DNA from: Pestalotiopsis fici W106-1
Taxonomy: Eukaryota; Ascomycota; Sordariomycetes; Amphisphaeriales; Sporocadaceae
Assembly: GCF_000516985.1 (NCBI RefSeq)
Contig: NW_006917100.1
Coordinates: forward strand, 186,001 to 250,000
Direction of reading: 5' to 3'
Length of the DNA: 64,000 nt
Shown here: positions 44,649 through 55,709 of the stretch, one piece after another
Position numbering within the stretch: the stretch's first letter is position 1
Layout: each line of letters opens with the position of its first letter
Notes under the pieces: generated by a model
Databases searched by the model: none
What the model was told of the DNA's origin: nothing
The model's input: only the letters and a program-made list of their open reading frames with translations
Program-made: the position numbers and the translations under genes

Positions 44649-45700
44649 CTACCTCCGATAATATTGGTTTGCAGCATCCTCCAGCCTTTGCGCCTCTTCC
44701 GCTCGTCTCTGTACCTCCCTAGCCCTTCTCTCATCAGCTTCCTGCATCATACGAGCGGTATTGTCCTCCCTTGCTGCGGGGCTTCTCCAGTCCTCTACGA
44801 ATCCGCGTTTAGGTCCTGCACTGCCTCCACTGCACCGATGAAAGAAGAGTGTTATGAGGGACCGGATGAGAACAGGATTTCCAATTACCCGCGCGACGAG
44901 TGCGGCAATGAGAAGCCAGAAGCCAATGCCTAGGATTGCCAGGGTATTCACTCTTTCGCCTGTAGCAGCCGCGATATCGGTGTGGGTGTACGGCGCTATT
45001 GCGTATTGCGCGATGGTCACGTACAGCACGATGCACGCCACCAGAAGCACTACGTCGAATCCTGTCACTAGCATCACATGGCGTCCGAAGGCCTTTCCGG
45101 ATATGATTGGAGTAACGAAGACCATGACGCTTATGATGATGGATATTATGAGGAACGCAAAGATAGCCGCGGCCATTGCATTGGTCGTCGGAAAGTGGCC
45201 ATCCACGGTCGCAAAAGGCGCTGTGCAGATGGCGATGGTCTCGTTGTCTGCTGATGCTACGACGTCGGCTTCCAACAGGCGAGCCCAGTCTAGGGCTGGC
45301 GGGAAGTGGGAGCGGCAGGTGACCTCATCGCCGAAAACTCGGCAGGAGCCTGAAAGATTACAAGATGAGATGTTAGCAAATCGATCAGTAGCAGCGATGT
45401 GAACATGCAGACTTACTCGTCAGACTGATGCGATATTTGTCAGGGATAATCTCCGTGGCAAGGCTAGCGCAATCATCCCCGACAAACATCTCAATCATCC
45501 TCTGATAAGGATTAGATAGACTGAAGGCGCTCGAGGTTGAGTCTCGAGACCCGGCCAGAATGAGAATTGCGAATATCACATTGGCTAATTGATCATTTGT
45601 TAGATAGCGATCGCTTGAATGACGAAGACTGTCGTGCTCAGGGAGCTTCCCCACCGAAATTCCAAAACCAGTGCCAACAACGCTTCCATATTTCCTCCAT
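44649..45700 (-). CDS. Four-TM membrane protein, unrecognised
   Basis: Two well-supported exons join by a GTAAGT...TTTCAG intron (about 45352-45418) so that RISLTS leads into SCRVFGDEVTCRSHF. The N-terminal exon is uncertain: the ATG at 45700 followed by a GTGGGG...TTAG intron gives a tryptophan-rich start (MEEIWKRCWHWFWNF) that runs into the hydrophobic ANVIFAILILAG. Three membrane helices follow the loop (AMAAAIFAFLIISIIISVM, VVLLVACIVLYVTI, LAILGIGFWLLIAALVARV), then an acidic-basic tail rich in E, R and Q. One helix, a Cys-bearing extracellular loop and three helices resemble the fungal SUR7/PalI-like layout, but no signature was found. It has no cluster operator, so membership is unlikely. 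Confidence 0.6.
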
Positions 45701-48398
45701 GATGCCTCCGTCTTTGAAGTCACCACGTGCTAGGGAGTTTCGGACTGAATCCGTATCACAACAATCACATGGATTGCCGGCACATCTCAGTTTATATACC
45801 TGTCGAACCCCGGTTCTAAATCAGTACATGACGCACAGCCCACCAGGTCTCAACGACCTATTCCGTCTTTGCTGTGACAACCTCCGTGCCATGATGCATA
45901 ACATTGGATCCCCAGCTGTAACGACCTCCTGGCCAGAGCACTGCTTGGAGCCTCTGAACATAGATATCGATAATTGGAGAGGTCAGTTCAGCTGACGGGT
46001 GTTGGGCCAAGTTCCGGGGCCACGATTGGAGAGCCAAGACCTGATCCCAGACATTAGCCCCGCTCATAGACAATCAATCCTCAGCTGCCAGGCCACAAAC
46101 AGTATTTCTCCAATCACCGAGCTAGAATCAGACAGGGCATCTATTCGAGAGTGACAGGAACAGCAGATCATCGGTTGTGTAACATGGATGTCCCTGGTTC
46201 ACGGACCCATGCTTCGGGTCGAATGTGGGAGGTCTCGGTTGGGTATTGAGCTCGTGTTTTCCCGCTTACGGAAGCTTACATGGTAGGTCTCAGCCAGCGC
46301 TGTCGAGTAGGCATAGAAGTGTTCTTGCTACAGAGCGCTGGGGGGGAAGAAATAACAGATGCTACAGTAGCTTTAAGCGTTTATTCCACATTGTTTCGTA
46401 CAGGTGAGAGCGGGGAAACAAAAGGAATTATAGTTGTGACAGATTGCTTCGAGCTCAACGTAATGATTGGCTCCCTTGTACCGGAGTGTAAGGGTGTTGG
46501 TGCGAAGCACAGGGCCAAGCTACTTCAACCTCACTTATTGAGTCTAATTTCCAAGCACACAAATCACTGTACAATGTTGTTGTGTCACCCTAACAATTCT
46601 TTCAGGCGGTTCCGACTCCTCGTACCGACAGTGCACCGCTCAGTCTAGTGTTTGGAAGACCACGGTCCTCGTAAGGCGACTCAGCATGCCAGAGCGGATT
46701 TCAAGTCTACAGATCATACAAACAAACAACATGAGGGCACCAAGCGCTGAGACCCGCACCTGTTGAACGAAAGTGTCGAGTTTGACACGCCCATTAGATC
46801 GTGTGGAACTTCCCCTACCGGTGGCCGTTGCAGCATCATCTTATTTCCGCCCGAGATTGGACGACCTTCATCAGGATCTTGTTGTATGTAGGAGGTGTTC
46901 CGTGGTTTATTAGAACGACGACAAGCAGATTCATCCCTAACAAGATTTGGAAAGAAGATAAAGTTCCGGCGCGTATGCGACTGAGGGGCAATCAGGCTAT
47001 CAAGATCTAGACCAACGAGGCTGACGATTAGCATAATCTACTGTACTCTATTAGTGAAATAGGTGAATTGCTTTTGGCTCCGAAGTGTAGTTTAACCCAA
47101 GGATACTGAATAGCACATTACACTTATTCTCTATCTGCTATGCCTGCACGGGCTCGCCCGGTCTTCCACCTGCCTCGCTGCAGGGGTGCTAGAGCCGCCG
47201 CTAAAACGAGAGGCTTTACTGACTCGACCAGCTTAGTGGACGTACTATGTGTGTATATATTGAAGCATTTCGAGGTTTTCTTCCGGACTCCTGCAATAAA
47301 TCCCTGCATAAATCCCTTGGGCTTCGGCTGAAACGCGCCACGGCGTTTCTTGGCAACGTCCGCACCAATCGATCTCAGGATGTGCGTTATTAACAGTCAT
47401 GATTGGGCTACCGCGAAGATTAGAAGGATAACTAGGGCAGTTGGCAGTGGACTAATCCACTTCCGGCATTGTATTTGGTATAGGGCGAGCCATTCTTTGA
47501 TCCCATAACTTCCAGTTTTGGACATCGCCATGCCGAAAACCATTGTATATGTCCAATTTCCTTTCTGCAATAATATGGCGCACGTGAAAAATTGATCAAG
47601 TTAGCATTCAATAAATCTCACCGTTTAGTATGTATCAAATGGCTCTTTGAAATCTCAACGAAATTTAAACTCACTCGTTGACACATTTTTTATTCATTTC
47701 TAATACCTTTCTTTTTTTTTTCAAACTTCCACTGGGGTTTTAATCGACGATATACGGCAGAGCCTAATTAGCTCGATTAGGCTGATCTTACAACACAATG
47801 TCTCTACAGTCTTTTCCCCCTCCACTTCTCTAATTTTCTCAATTATTCTTACTCTCCACTACACCTCCCTCACTGCTTGGGATGGGTCAATGAGAACCTG
47901 TACCCGTATTTATATGACAACAAAAAGATGTATTTAGTTTTCCAAATGCGTATTTTGTTTTCGAATCACAAATTCGGACGGTATACACAATTGCATTTCA
48001 ACAGTCATATATACTAGGTAGTTTCAATGTCGCATTACAAAACCGCCACAATTTACACTTAATATTTCAAAGTAAGAGAATTTCATTTTTGTCAGCAAAA
48101 GAGGCAAAAGTTTGGTGTGGCTCCGAGAATGACACGAAAACTCTCATCGCCCCGTGACCGGTCCGAGGGCGGTCCGCATTCGTATTTTATTTCCGGTAAA
48201 TCGTATCCACCAACTTCCTTCCCAAGTAGAGATATTGGAGAAGATATCATATTTTGGAAACAATAGTATATACTATAATTGGTAATCTTGTTGTCTTCGT
48301 GTTATACCTATGTGTTAGAATACTCATATGATAACACGAGAAAACCCATATTTTAGCGCCGCAAACATCTCCTAAGTCCCAAACTAGGAACATCGAAC
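45701..48398. other. Gene-poor region of 2.7 kb inside the cluster
   Basis: Only short, motif-free frames, some AT-rich DNA (47640-48110) and no transposase remnant that I can recognise. The promoter of the acyltransferase gene is at the right end. Confidence 0.5.
48157..48176. promoter_or_regulatory. Two CGGTCCG operator candidates
   Basis: ACCGGTCCG at 48157-48165 and CGGTCCG at 48170-48176, about 225-240 bases upstream of the acyltransferase ATG at 48399. Confidence 0.7.
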
Positions 48399-49880
48399 AT
48401 GTCCCACAGACGTTCTGCCTTCTCAATAGCGGCATTGGCCATCAGCGGATCATGGACTGCCCGCGAAATAATCAGCACAGTCGCAACAAGCCTTCTCCCT
48501 AGCTTTATGAGATCATCGAATGAGGAAAAGGAACCTCTCACAACAACCAAGTCTACCAAAAGCAGTCGCCGTCAAGACACGGCGTATCTTGATGGTCTCC
48601 GAGGCTTGGCAGCATCTGCAGTATATGCATATCATTTCATGGTCCCTTTTAGTCGATCACTTTTGTACGGCTCCTTACCCAGTAGTCCGGACTCGGCTTC
48701 CTTTTTTGGACTGCCCATCATTGGGTTCTTCCGCAGCGCCGCGACCATGGTGAACATATTCTTCATCATCTCGGGCTATGTGTTATCACTTTCGACCCTG
48801 CGAGCTATCCACTGGCAAGACTGGGAGAAGGCTCTGCATTGCCTATCGACTGCTGCTTTGAAACGCGGAATCCGTCTATTTGTACCTGCAGTCATCACCA
48901 GTCTGCTCATATTTGTGCTGTTTTCAGGACAGCTCTATGCCAACGAGGACCTTTTCATGACCTTGCCGGCACATTGGGTACCCCTTCGACCAAGGAGAAA
49001 AGCCTCGCTCCTTGCACAATTTCAGGACTGGCTCGATTTCGTGATTCGACGATTGACGAATCCGTGGCGATGGAACTACGACCTATTTGCCAGCCCCAAC
49101 GCTAGCTACTATGGGGCACACCTTTGGACTATCCAGACTGAATTCCACTGCTCGCTCGTATTATTCTTCATCATGATGGCGCTCAGTCGGATAGCCGGAA
49201 GTTGGGCAAAATTTACACTTTCAATTTCCTTGATACTATATAGCTGTCTATGCGACCGGTGGGAAGTGGCCATGTTCCTGTGCGGCATGATATTTGCAGA
49301 ACGCGACATTGGTTCTAAAAAGACGTTGGAACCAAAGTGGAAGGACCTAAATGGTCACTGGATATTCAGGAGGTGGTACCGAGTATTCATTGTGCTTCGT
49401 GGTCTGGTGGTCCTCTGCACTGGCTTGTGGCTAGCTTCGTATCCGGAGCTGCGCGGTGCTGAAGCGATTGGATTCAGCTGGCTCGCGAAGGTTTCTCCAT
49501 CACCACAGGTCTGGCAAGCTATTGGAGCATCTTGTGTGGTCTGGTCAGCAGCAAACGTCACCTGGGTTCGTTCTTTCTTGGCTACTGGCCTGCTGAGGTA
49601 TGTCGGCCGTATATCATTTGCCCTCTATCTTATACATGAACCACTTTTACAGGTCTGTGGGTGGACCTTTGCCTCTGAGATGAGAAAGTACTTCATCTCT
49701 TTTTCTACAGATGTCGGTCTTTCCCCAGGGCTTGGTGCGCAAGTGGGTATGTGGATTGCCTTTGTCCCCATAACGTGCGTGGTCGTCATTGTGTCCGATT
49801 ACGTATGGAGAGCGCTGGACAAACCTTCTGTGGTACTAGCTGGCAGAATGGAGACATATTTACTATTAGAAAACGAATAG
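48399..49880 (+). CDS. AT3-type membrane acyltransferase
   Basis: An intronless gene of 493 residues. The family entry motif YLDGLRGLAASAVYAYHF contains Arg-x10-His, the conserved pair of acyltransferase-3 (PF01757) enzymes. About ten hydrophobic segments follow, including FFRSAATMVNIFFIISGYVLSL (AT3 helix with FFIISGY), HLWTIQTEFHCSLVLFF and YVGRISFALYLIHEPLLQV. AT3 proteins move an acyl group, often acetyl, from CoA to sugars, lipids or natural products at a membrane. Here the promoter operator and the position suggest acylation of the peptide core, for example on lysine, tyrosine or a hydroxyl added by a UstYa enzyme; that target is inference. The ATG at 48399 gives an N-terminal tail of about 55 residues before the first motif. 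Confidence 0.9.
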   Translation: MSHRRSAFSIAALAISGSWTAREIISTVATSLLPSFMRSSNEEKEPLTTTKSTKSSRRQDTAYLDGLRGLAASAVYAYHFMVPFSRSLLYGSLPSSPDSASFFGLPIIGFFRSAATMVNIFFIISGYVLSLSTLRAIHWQDWEKALHCLSTAALKRGIRLFVPAVITSLLIFVLFSGQLYANEDLFMTLPAHWVPLRPRRKASLLAQFQDWLDFVIRRLTNPWRWNYDLFASPNASYYGAHLWTIQTEFHCSLVLFFIMMALSRIAGSWAKFTLSISLILYSCLCDRWEVAMFLCGMIFAERDIGSKKTLEPKWKDLNGHWIFRRWYRVFIVLRGLVVLCTGLWLASYPELRGAEAIGFSWLAKVSPSPQVWQAIGASCVVWSAANVTWVRSFLATGLLRYVGRISFALYLIHEPLLQVCGWTFASEMRKYFISFSTDVGLSPGLGAQVGMWIAFVPITCVVVIVSDYVWRALDKPSVVLAGRMETYLLLENE

Positions 49881-50080
49881 GCAGATAAAATGCATTCCTT
49901 TAACAATAGTACACTTGCTTCAACTGCACTCATTGATGGTAATTCAACATGGACATAGATCAGAATTCGGATAATCTGCCACCAAAATGCAGACTTTTGG
50001 ACTTGGTAAAATATTTCTAGGTGGCTGGTTTTGGTGACTATAGCATAATAAAAAAGAGAGAAAAGAAAAAGGGGGGAAAA

Positions 50081-50094
50081 GGGGGGGGGGGGGG
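50081..50094 (+). repeat. Poly(G) tract, 14 bases
   Basis: G14 directly after G6-A4; a homopolymer whose length may vary. Confidence 0.85.
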
Positions 50095-50212
50095 TGGATT
50101 TTACAAAACTATCACAACATGATAGCGTGGCGTTGATTCATTAACCTCGAATACGTCCGAGCAAACAATCGAGGGGCGTCTCGGAGACTATGCCGGGGGG
50201 CACCCGTTAAGG

Positions 50213-50272
50213 CGGTCCGGAAAGTCCAGGAATAGTGGCCATCAGTTTCCGGATATGGCTGACCCGGACCGG
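50213..50272. promoter_or_regulatory. Paired CGGTCCGG / CCGGACCGG operator candidates
   Basis: CGGTCCGG at 50213-50220 and, in the opposite direction, CCGGACCGG at 50264-50272, 148-207 bases upstream of the ATG at 50420. Confidence 0.7.
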
Positions 50273-50419
50273 ACAAAGTATGCATAGATCCGTGAGGGAC
50301 AGTCTAAATTTCGAAACTCATTTCCAATCAATGGGCATGATTATCATCATCAGCGGCTACCAGTTGGAATTGATTGTCTTCCTACTGTTTTCCTTCATAC
50401 AACCTTTTGCACTCCAAGT

Positions 50420-51379
50420 ATGGAAGCAATGATCAGCTCTAGGCCTAGCAACGACAAGTACGAAAAAGTCTTGGCGAACGATCCCGAGCTTGAGAGTAAC
50501 AGCCAGCGCACCGAAGACGAAGATGAATCGATTCTCCCAAAGTGGGACCAAGGATATAGGAAACGTTCGCTTGCAGCAATGGTATGGCTTTGCATGCGCG
50601 TCGCCTTGATCGTGGCCAGCATCATTGCTTGGGGCTCGTCGCTATGGCTGACCCATTTGGCGACCCTGGAGCTCCAAAAAGCCCGAGCACTCATCCCACA
50701 CTCGGCAATTACTACTGCGCAAGCCACCAAAACTCTCACTGTCACAGCCAAACTCTCAGCCCCAACTCACACCGATCAAAAGACCGACAGTCATGAAAGC
50801 ACCGGACACAGAATTACCAATCCTCACCATGACTCGCTAAACACCATGTTCATACCTGGCGGACAACTTCCCGTCGCCGGATACGGTCTCGCATACAACA
50901 CTTATTACTGCAACGGGTGGTCCGACCCCGAAGGCGCCCGGGCTCGAGGGTGCGTGCTGGACCCGAGCCAAGGCGGCTGGGTGCACGAACTCTGCCACGA
51001 CCCAGAACTCCGCGCAGAATGGCTGCGGCTCCCGGACTTTGGCTGGTGGCTCGACGCCCACCGTACCCAGCCTATAGCCCAGGAACGAGTCTGGGCCGCC
51101 GACGTGCCGGGCGGCGTGCACACGGAGCTCTTCACCCCGCAGGCGTTTCACATTGAGCACTGCAAGTTTGTCATGCGCCTCCGTGTCAAGCATACCACGC
51201 GCCGCAATCGGGGTCTTGGGTATCTGCCTCTGGACCCTGGGCACATGTACCACTGTCTGCACATCATGACGGATGATGGTTCGGATCCCACGACGCTCAC
51301 CAAGGTTGTATTGGGAGAGTTTGGTGGAGGAACTTCGGGATTTGGATTGGGTGGTGAATGTTATATGCCGATACTTTGA
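50420..51379 (+). CDS. UstYa-like protein 5, divergent form
   Basis: An intronless gene of 319 residues. A charged start and a membrane helix (MRVALIVASIIAWGSSLWL) precede a Thr/Ser-rich stalk and a lumenal domain. Two HxxHC motifs are present (QAFHIEHCKFVMRL and PGHMYHCLHIM), but the context differs from the other members: there is no FHQLHCL helix, and an upstream tract (YYCNGWSDPEGARARGC, VHELCHDPEL) adds further Cys and His residues. It fits a separate branch of DUF3328-like proteins that keep the two motifs in a different frame. The operator-rich promoter ties it to the cluster. It may perform a second oxidation, such as hydroxylation, but this is inference. Confidence 0.75.
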   Translation: MEAMISSRPSNDKYEKVLANDPELESNSQRTEDEDESILPKWDQGYRKRSLAAMVWLCMRVALIVASIIAWGSSLWLTHLATLELQKARALIPHSAITTAQATKTLTVTAKLSAPTHTDQKTDSHESTGHRITNPHHDSLNTMFIPGGQLPVAGYGLAYNTYYCNGWSDPEGARARGCVLDPSQGGWVHELCHDPELRAEWLRLPDFGWWLDAHRTQPIAQERVWAADVPGGVHTELFTPQAFHIEHCKFVMRLRVKHTTRRNRGLGYLPLDPGHMYHCLHIMTDDGSDPTTLTKVVLGEFGGGTSGFGLGGECYMPIL

Positions 51380-51877
51380 GCTTAACGACAGGTGAGGAGG
51401 AACAAAAGCGTTGACTTGCGCTTGAAAGCATGAGCTGAGAATGAATTTCATTATGTACCATTTGTATCTCGATCTAATACATGATTAAAACTTTGGTATC
51501 GCTCTCTGGAGTACTTGAAATGTGATTTTCAAACGCGAGCCTCTTGTTATTTCAATTTCTAATGAACAATTGTATTGTTTCGACGAACACATATCGCCAA
51601 TTACCCGTGCGGGATGGATACATCATGTGCGTTCAAGACGACCTGCATGTCAGGATTGACGGATACTTTGAGACTGTCCGATGATGATACACACATTAAG
51701 CAATAGATTTCGCTTCGATAATTGGAGGGAACGAGGCAAGGAAGATGGGAACCATTTATTCCGCTATAGATCATGACCAATACTATGAAACATATGTAAC
51801 TTGGCCGTGCGTAGTCGAGAGTACTATTTCACTAACGTGACTGAATGATTGATCATACCCCTCAATGGCAGATAATC
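51380..51877. other. Convergent 3' flanks
   Basis: Between the stops of UstYa-like gene 5 and the transporter. No gene was seen. Confidence 0.55.
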
Positions 51878-53977
51878 CTACTGACATATGGCCCAGATCA
51901 AAGCTGGAACACACAGAACAAAAGTCCACAAGACATCAGGTACCATACCTAGCGCATCGAGCCCTTGATCCAGAAGCCAAACAACGACTAGTGCCATAAT
52001 TTGGGGAACAGTGATCGACATATTGTGGACTGCTAGAAGCCTTGGGGTACTGTGGTCGTCATCACACTCTGTGTCAGGATTTTCGTCCTCATTTCCAGGC
52101 GCCTGGTCATTCGAAGGACCGTCTTTCTCGTGATTGGCAGGATTTTGATTCTGGTTGGGTCGAGGAGAGTTTGCCGTCCTTGCTCGAGCTCGCACTGCGG
52201 CTTCGTACGCAATGAGTGTATACGGCACCCAGTTTGCAAGACTGAATAAAAGTCCATTGGATCCCAAGAACAGTGAAGTCATCAGAGCGGTAGAAGTGCT
52301 TTTTGGGAAAAGATTCGTCACAATGGTGGCCACCAGGGAAATAGCTAGACCAAGCAAGGACGGCCGCCATATCTCCCGCCAAAGTGTTTGGCGGGTTGTT
52401 TCCAGCGTTTTAGTACCATGAGATTCTTTGTACTTTTCAATCTGTATTGGCTGTAAAAGGTTTGTTGTAACATCTTGCCGGTTGTCATGATTTGAGGCGA
52501 CATGGCTGGTTGTTGTGATATGGAGTGAAGCACGTCTTACATCGGCCTCATCTGCTTCCGTCTCGGGATCACTATCATCTTCGATAGTAAAAACGGCGTC
52601 ACCAATTTCGTCATCTTCTCCGTTTGTCTTCGAGGATAATAAGTGATATGAAGAATCTTCCCTGGTAAGAGAAACTAGCACCAAAGATAGCAGAGATGTG
52701 CAATGAAACAGGAGTGCGGTCCAAGCAATAGCCGTGGCTGACTGTTGGGACGCTGCCATCAATGTATTGTGATCTTCGTCTTGACACAAGTTAGTACCAC
52801 CTTTTTTGTAATAAGAGTTTGTCAAATGTTGAACTCACACGCGCGAGATACAAGGCTTTTCAATATTCGCATTTGGTCGAGTTAGCGTCGGATGCTAGAC
52901 AGCAATCAAGAGTAAGGGGCAAACACTATGAAAGGGTGCAGATAGACTTACACACTCGTATAGTGTAAAACCAGAAACCAGGCAAACCATGACCGCAGCT
53001 GCACCGCACACGTCCAACGAGTGATCGGTGGCAAATCACGCGCAGTCTTCAATGTATGCGAGAGTCGAGAACGGATCGACATTGATCTCTGCACAGGTTC
53101 TGATACCCCTAGTATAGGATACCTGTACAACTGTGACACGGCTACCATGATGAGCATCGCTAAAAGCAAGGCCACCACAACCAAACTCAGATCCCAAAAT
53201 GCGGGACTGTAAATCAGTGCGAGGAGAGCAACGAATATGGATCCCATGACGGAAAAGCAGCTGACCCATAGATTAACAGCAACCTGCTCATCCGGGTCAA
53301 AGTAGTCGACTATGGAAGCGCGTAGCCCTAGCGATAGAGGCTGGATGCAGAAATTGAGCATATACAGGCTGACCCCCGCAACGACATGAGTGACTTTCGC
53401 ATCGCTCCACGCCGCAGCGGTAGAGTAGGATAATTGTTCGACAATGATGCTAATTGATGCAAACGCCAGGAGGGAAAAGATGACACCGATTCCGCCAAAG
53501 AATATGAGGGGCTTGCGTTTGCCGTAGGGGCTGCCAAAGCTGTCACCTACAGCAGCGACAAGGGGTGGAACGATCAGTCCTGCCAGAGGCCCGGCAAATA
53601 GGAAAAGCGGAACGTTACTGTCGCTTATACCCAGACTGTACAGATATGGCTTGATTTGAGCAGTCAGCAATATCCAGGCAATGTGGACACATATGGAAAC
53701 AAGGAATCTTGAACTCCATGACAAACGACTCACAATTCCAAAAACTTGTTGGATACTCCACGTCAGCTGAAGGCTGTTGAAGCGAAAGAGTTAGTGTCCA
53801 TGCTCATTGCACTTTTCTTGCGTCGAGGATTTACACGTACCAGAAAAAGGGGAGGGTGGCAATCAGAAAGTCTCGCCGCAACCTAGGTCGCTCCTCTGTT
53901 TGCGGTGTATCAAGGGAACCATTTTCATCATTTGTCGGCATAAAGGGTATTTCTTCGTAGATAGGTTCATTTTCCAT
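51878..53977 (-). CDS. SUT/GPH-type carrier (SLC45-like), cluster transporter
   Basis: Exons join to about 600 residues with around 12 membrane segments. After a soluble start (MENEPIYEEIPFMPTNDENG) the frame runs CLQLTWSIQQVFGI, spliced to PYLYSLGISDSNVPLF, then AGPLAGLIVPPLVAAVGDSF and GSPYGKRKPLIF. LTWSIQQ..., PYL.SLG and AGPL.GLIV are the landmarks of plant-type sucrose carriers and fungal relatives, with the D-F-G-S-x-x-G-K-R-K loop of the superfamily. The last exon has a long acidic and polar loop between helices. Its gene is divergent from UstYa-like gene 6 across a shared operator-containing promoter, so it is probably the peptide exporter or an organelle carrier. A sucrose-type carrier in that role is unusual for RiPP clusters. 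Some small exons near 52790-52850 are less certain. Confidence 0.85.
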
Positions 53978-54405
53978 AGTGGCAGAACCAAAATTCTGAT
54001 ACGAACTTGTAGTTGCTCAAGATTGAATGTGAAAAGACAGATGCTAAGCGTGAAATGTTTTGCTCGTTTTTTTTGATTCACTGACAATTTTTCGCCATCA
54101 TATTCAGCTGCACAAGAATTGGGAAACGGACTCTGGGGGGTGGAGTGAAACCAGTGCTGATTGGTTGGTAATGGTGTTTGTGCTATCCCCATTTTTGGTC
54201 ATTATTTTCCGGAGATGGTCGTTTGCCGGACCGCAGCTCGGTCCGGGGACTCCACAGTCGATGGCCGCTCTGATACCAGAGCCACTTGACAACGACCTGA
54301 GTATAGCCAAGTGATTGAAGACGTTCAGCTGCCTCTTTTTCTCTCTGGATATCATTCCTTGAGGCAAAGTTTCATGCATTGTGCTACCGTCGAGAGTTCA
54401 TCAAA
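53978..54405. other. Divergent promoter of transporter and UstYa-like gene 6
   Basis: 428 bases with the operator candidates at 54226-54246. No gene was seen. Confidence 0.65.
54226..54246. promoter_or_regulatory. Paired CCGGACCG / CGGTCCGG operator candidates
   Basis: CCGGACCG at 54226-54233 and CGGTCCGG at 54239-54246 in opposite orientation, about 160-180 bases from gene 6 and 250-270 from the transporter. Confidence 0.7.
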
Positions 54406-55220
54406 ATGTTCAGCAAACATATCAGAAACGTTCTTCGGCGAATGGATACGCTCACCGAAGAATATTTCATACTCACCTCATGGAAGTATCTTCGTCGGAT
54501 CCTCCTTATTTGCATAGTATTTGCGCAGTGGTACCTTCTTTGGAAATTATGGACAGACCCGCCCTTGCCTGAGATATTGGGCGACGTGAATGGATTTGCA
54601 CCGTCTTGTAAGCGACTCTTGTGGCCACCGTGGTTTGACTAGCTCTCTGACTTTCTAATGAGTCTAGTTGGCTCTAAACCTACTCTTTTCCAGAAAGAGC
54701 CGGACTTTAATCCGTTGAACGCAAGCGATTCGCGGTGGTCAGATTTGCTTCCAGAGTGTAAGTGATGTGGAGCAAAATAGATTGATCTGCTATTCTGACA
54801 TTTGCAGTGGGTGGTGGATTTGTACGAGTTCCATCGTGGCAATCCTTCCCACTACTACCAGCGCCAGTCCGCGCACCGAGCGACGGAACCGAGAGCTACA
54901 ACGTGGCCGTCTTCCACCAGCTTCATTGCCTGCACAGCATTGCTGAGCTCGTGGAAGAGCTTCTCCCAACAACGGCGACAACGACGGAACCAAAGGCGCG
55001 GATTCCCTCGCCCCGACGCAAGCACATTGAGCACTGTTTTGAATACCTCCGGCTATCGCTGCGCTGCTGTGGGGATACTACGCTAGAGGGCCAGGGCAAG
55101 ACTGTGACACCACCAGGGATCGATGGATTTGGGAGCGTTCACATATGTAGAGATATTTCCCGGATTTCATCGTGGGCAGAGGAAAATCGCGCTTCTGACT
55201 TGCAGGAGTTGCCAACTTGA
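54406..55220 (+). CDS. UstYa-like oxidase 6 (DUF3328)
   Basis: Three exons with introns of about 54608-54667 and 54759-54808 give about 238 residues. A basic start and one membrane helix (ILLICIVFAQWYLLWKLW) lead to a lumenal domain with GGGFVRVPSWQSFP. The signatures NVAVFHQLHCLHSIAELVEE and HIEHCFEYLRLSLRCCGDTT are complete, and the end PGIDGFGSVHICRDISRI matches the DG.G..H.CRD pattern of the family. It looks catalytically competent and is most like UstYa-like gene 4. The ATG at 54406 was chosen because the upstream frame opens only with a TTG. Confidence 0.92.
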
Positions 55221-55709
55221 AGTGACTGCAACTAAGCTTCGATATATTAGTCATTCCCATTTCCAAGATCCATTTTCGTCACATGGGTGCTGTCAGAGCG
55301 CTGCAGGACTGCAGGGGGTTCGACGCGGGGCATATAGATTCGTAAATAAGGACCGTTGGATCGCCATATAGGTGGCTCCAACAGTAGGCTTCGGTTGTTT
55401 CTTCAATATACCGGTGCCTATCACTCTATCGTTCTAGTGATTCCCACAGGTGCCGATTACAGCGTTGTAATATTCTTTGTTCGTGTGAAAAGATATGATA
55501 GGTATGGGTAACAGTTGTTGTATTAGTTGAGTTGTTTACATCCAACAGAGGTTGGATGGTCAAAGATATATACATGTGCGGAGAGGCGCTCCACTTATTT
55601 CTACATTTTGACAGTTTGGGAGACTTCAAAGATCTAGTCCGTTATCTGCCTGCAAATATCGACGTTTTGGGCTCATCCGTCATCTGAACTAGAATTTGCG
55701 TACTCGGAT
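55221..55709. other. Intergenic, convergent 3' flanks
   Basis: Between the stops of UstYa-like gene 6 and the regulator gene. No gene was seen. Confidence 0.5.

Larger units (their letters stand above)
49881..50419. other. Intergenic, promoter of UstYa-like gene 5
   Basis: Contains a G-run (50081-50094) and two operator candidates. No gene was seen. Confidence 0.6.

Noticed and set aside
44649..45700. Four-TM protein as a RiPP cluster member
   Set aside because: No operator in its promoter, no recognised link to peptide modification, and it sits next to a relic gene.
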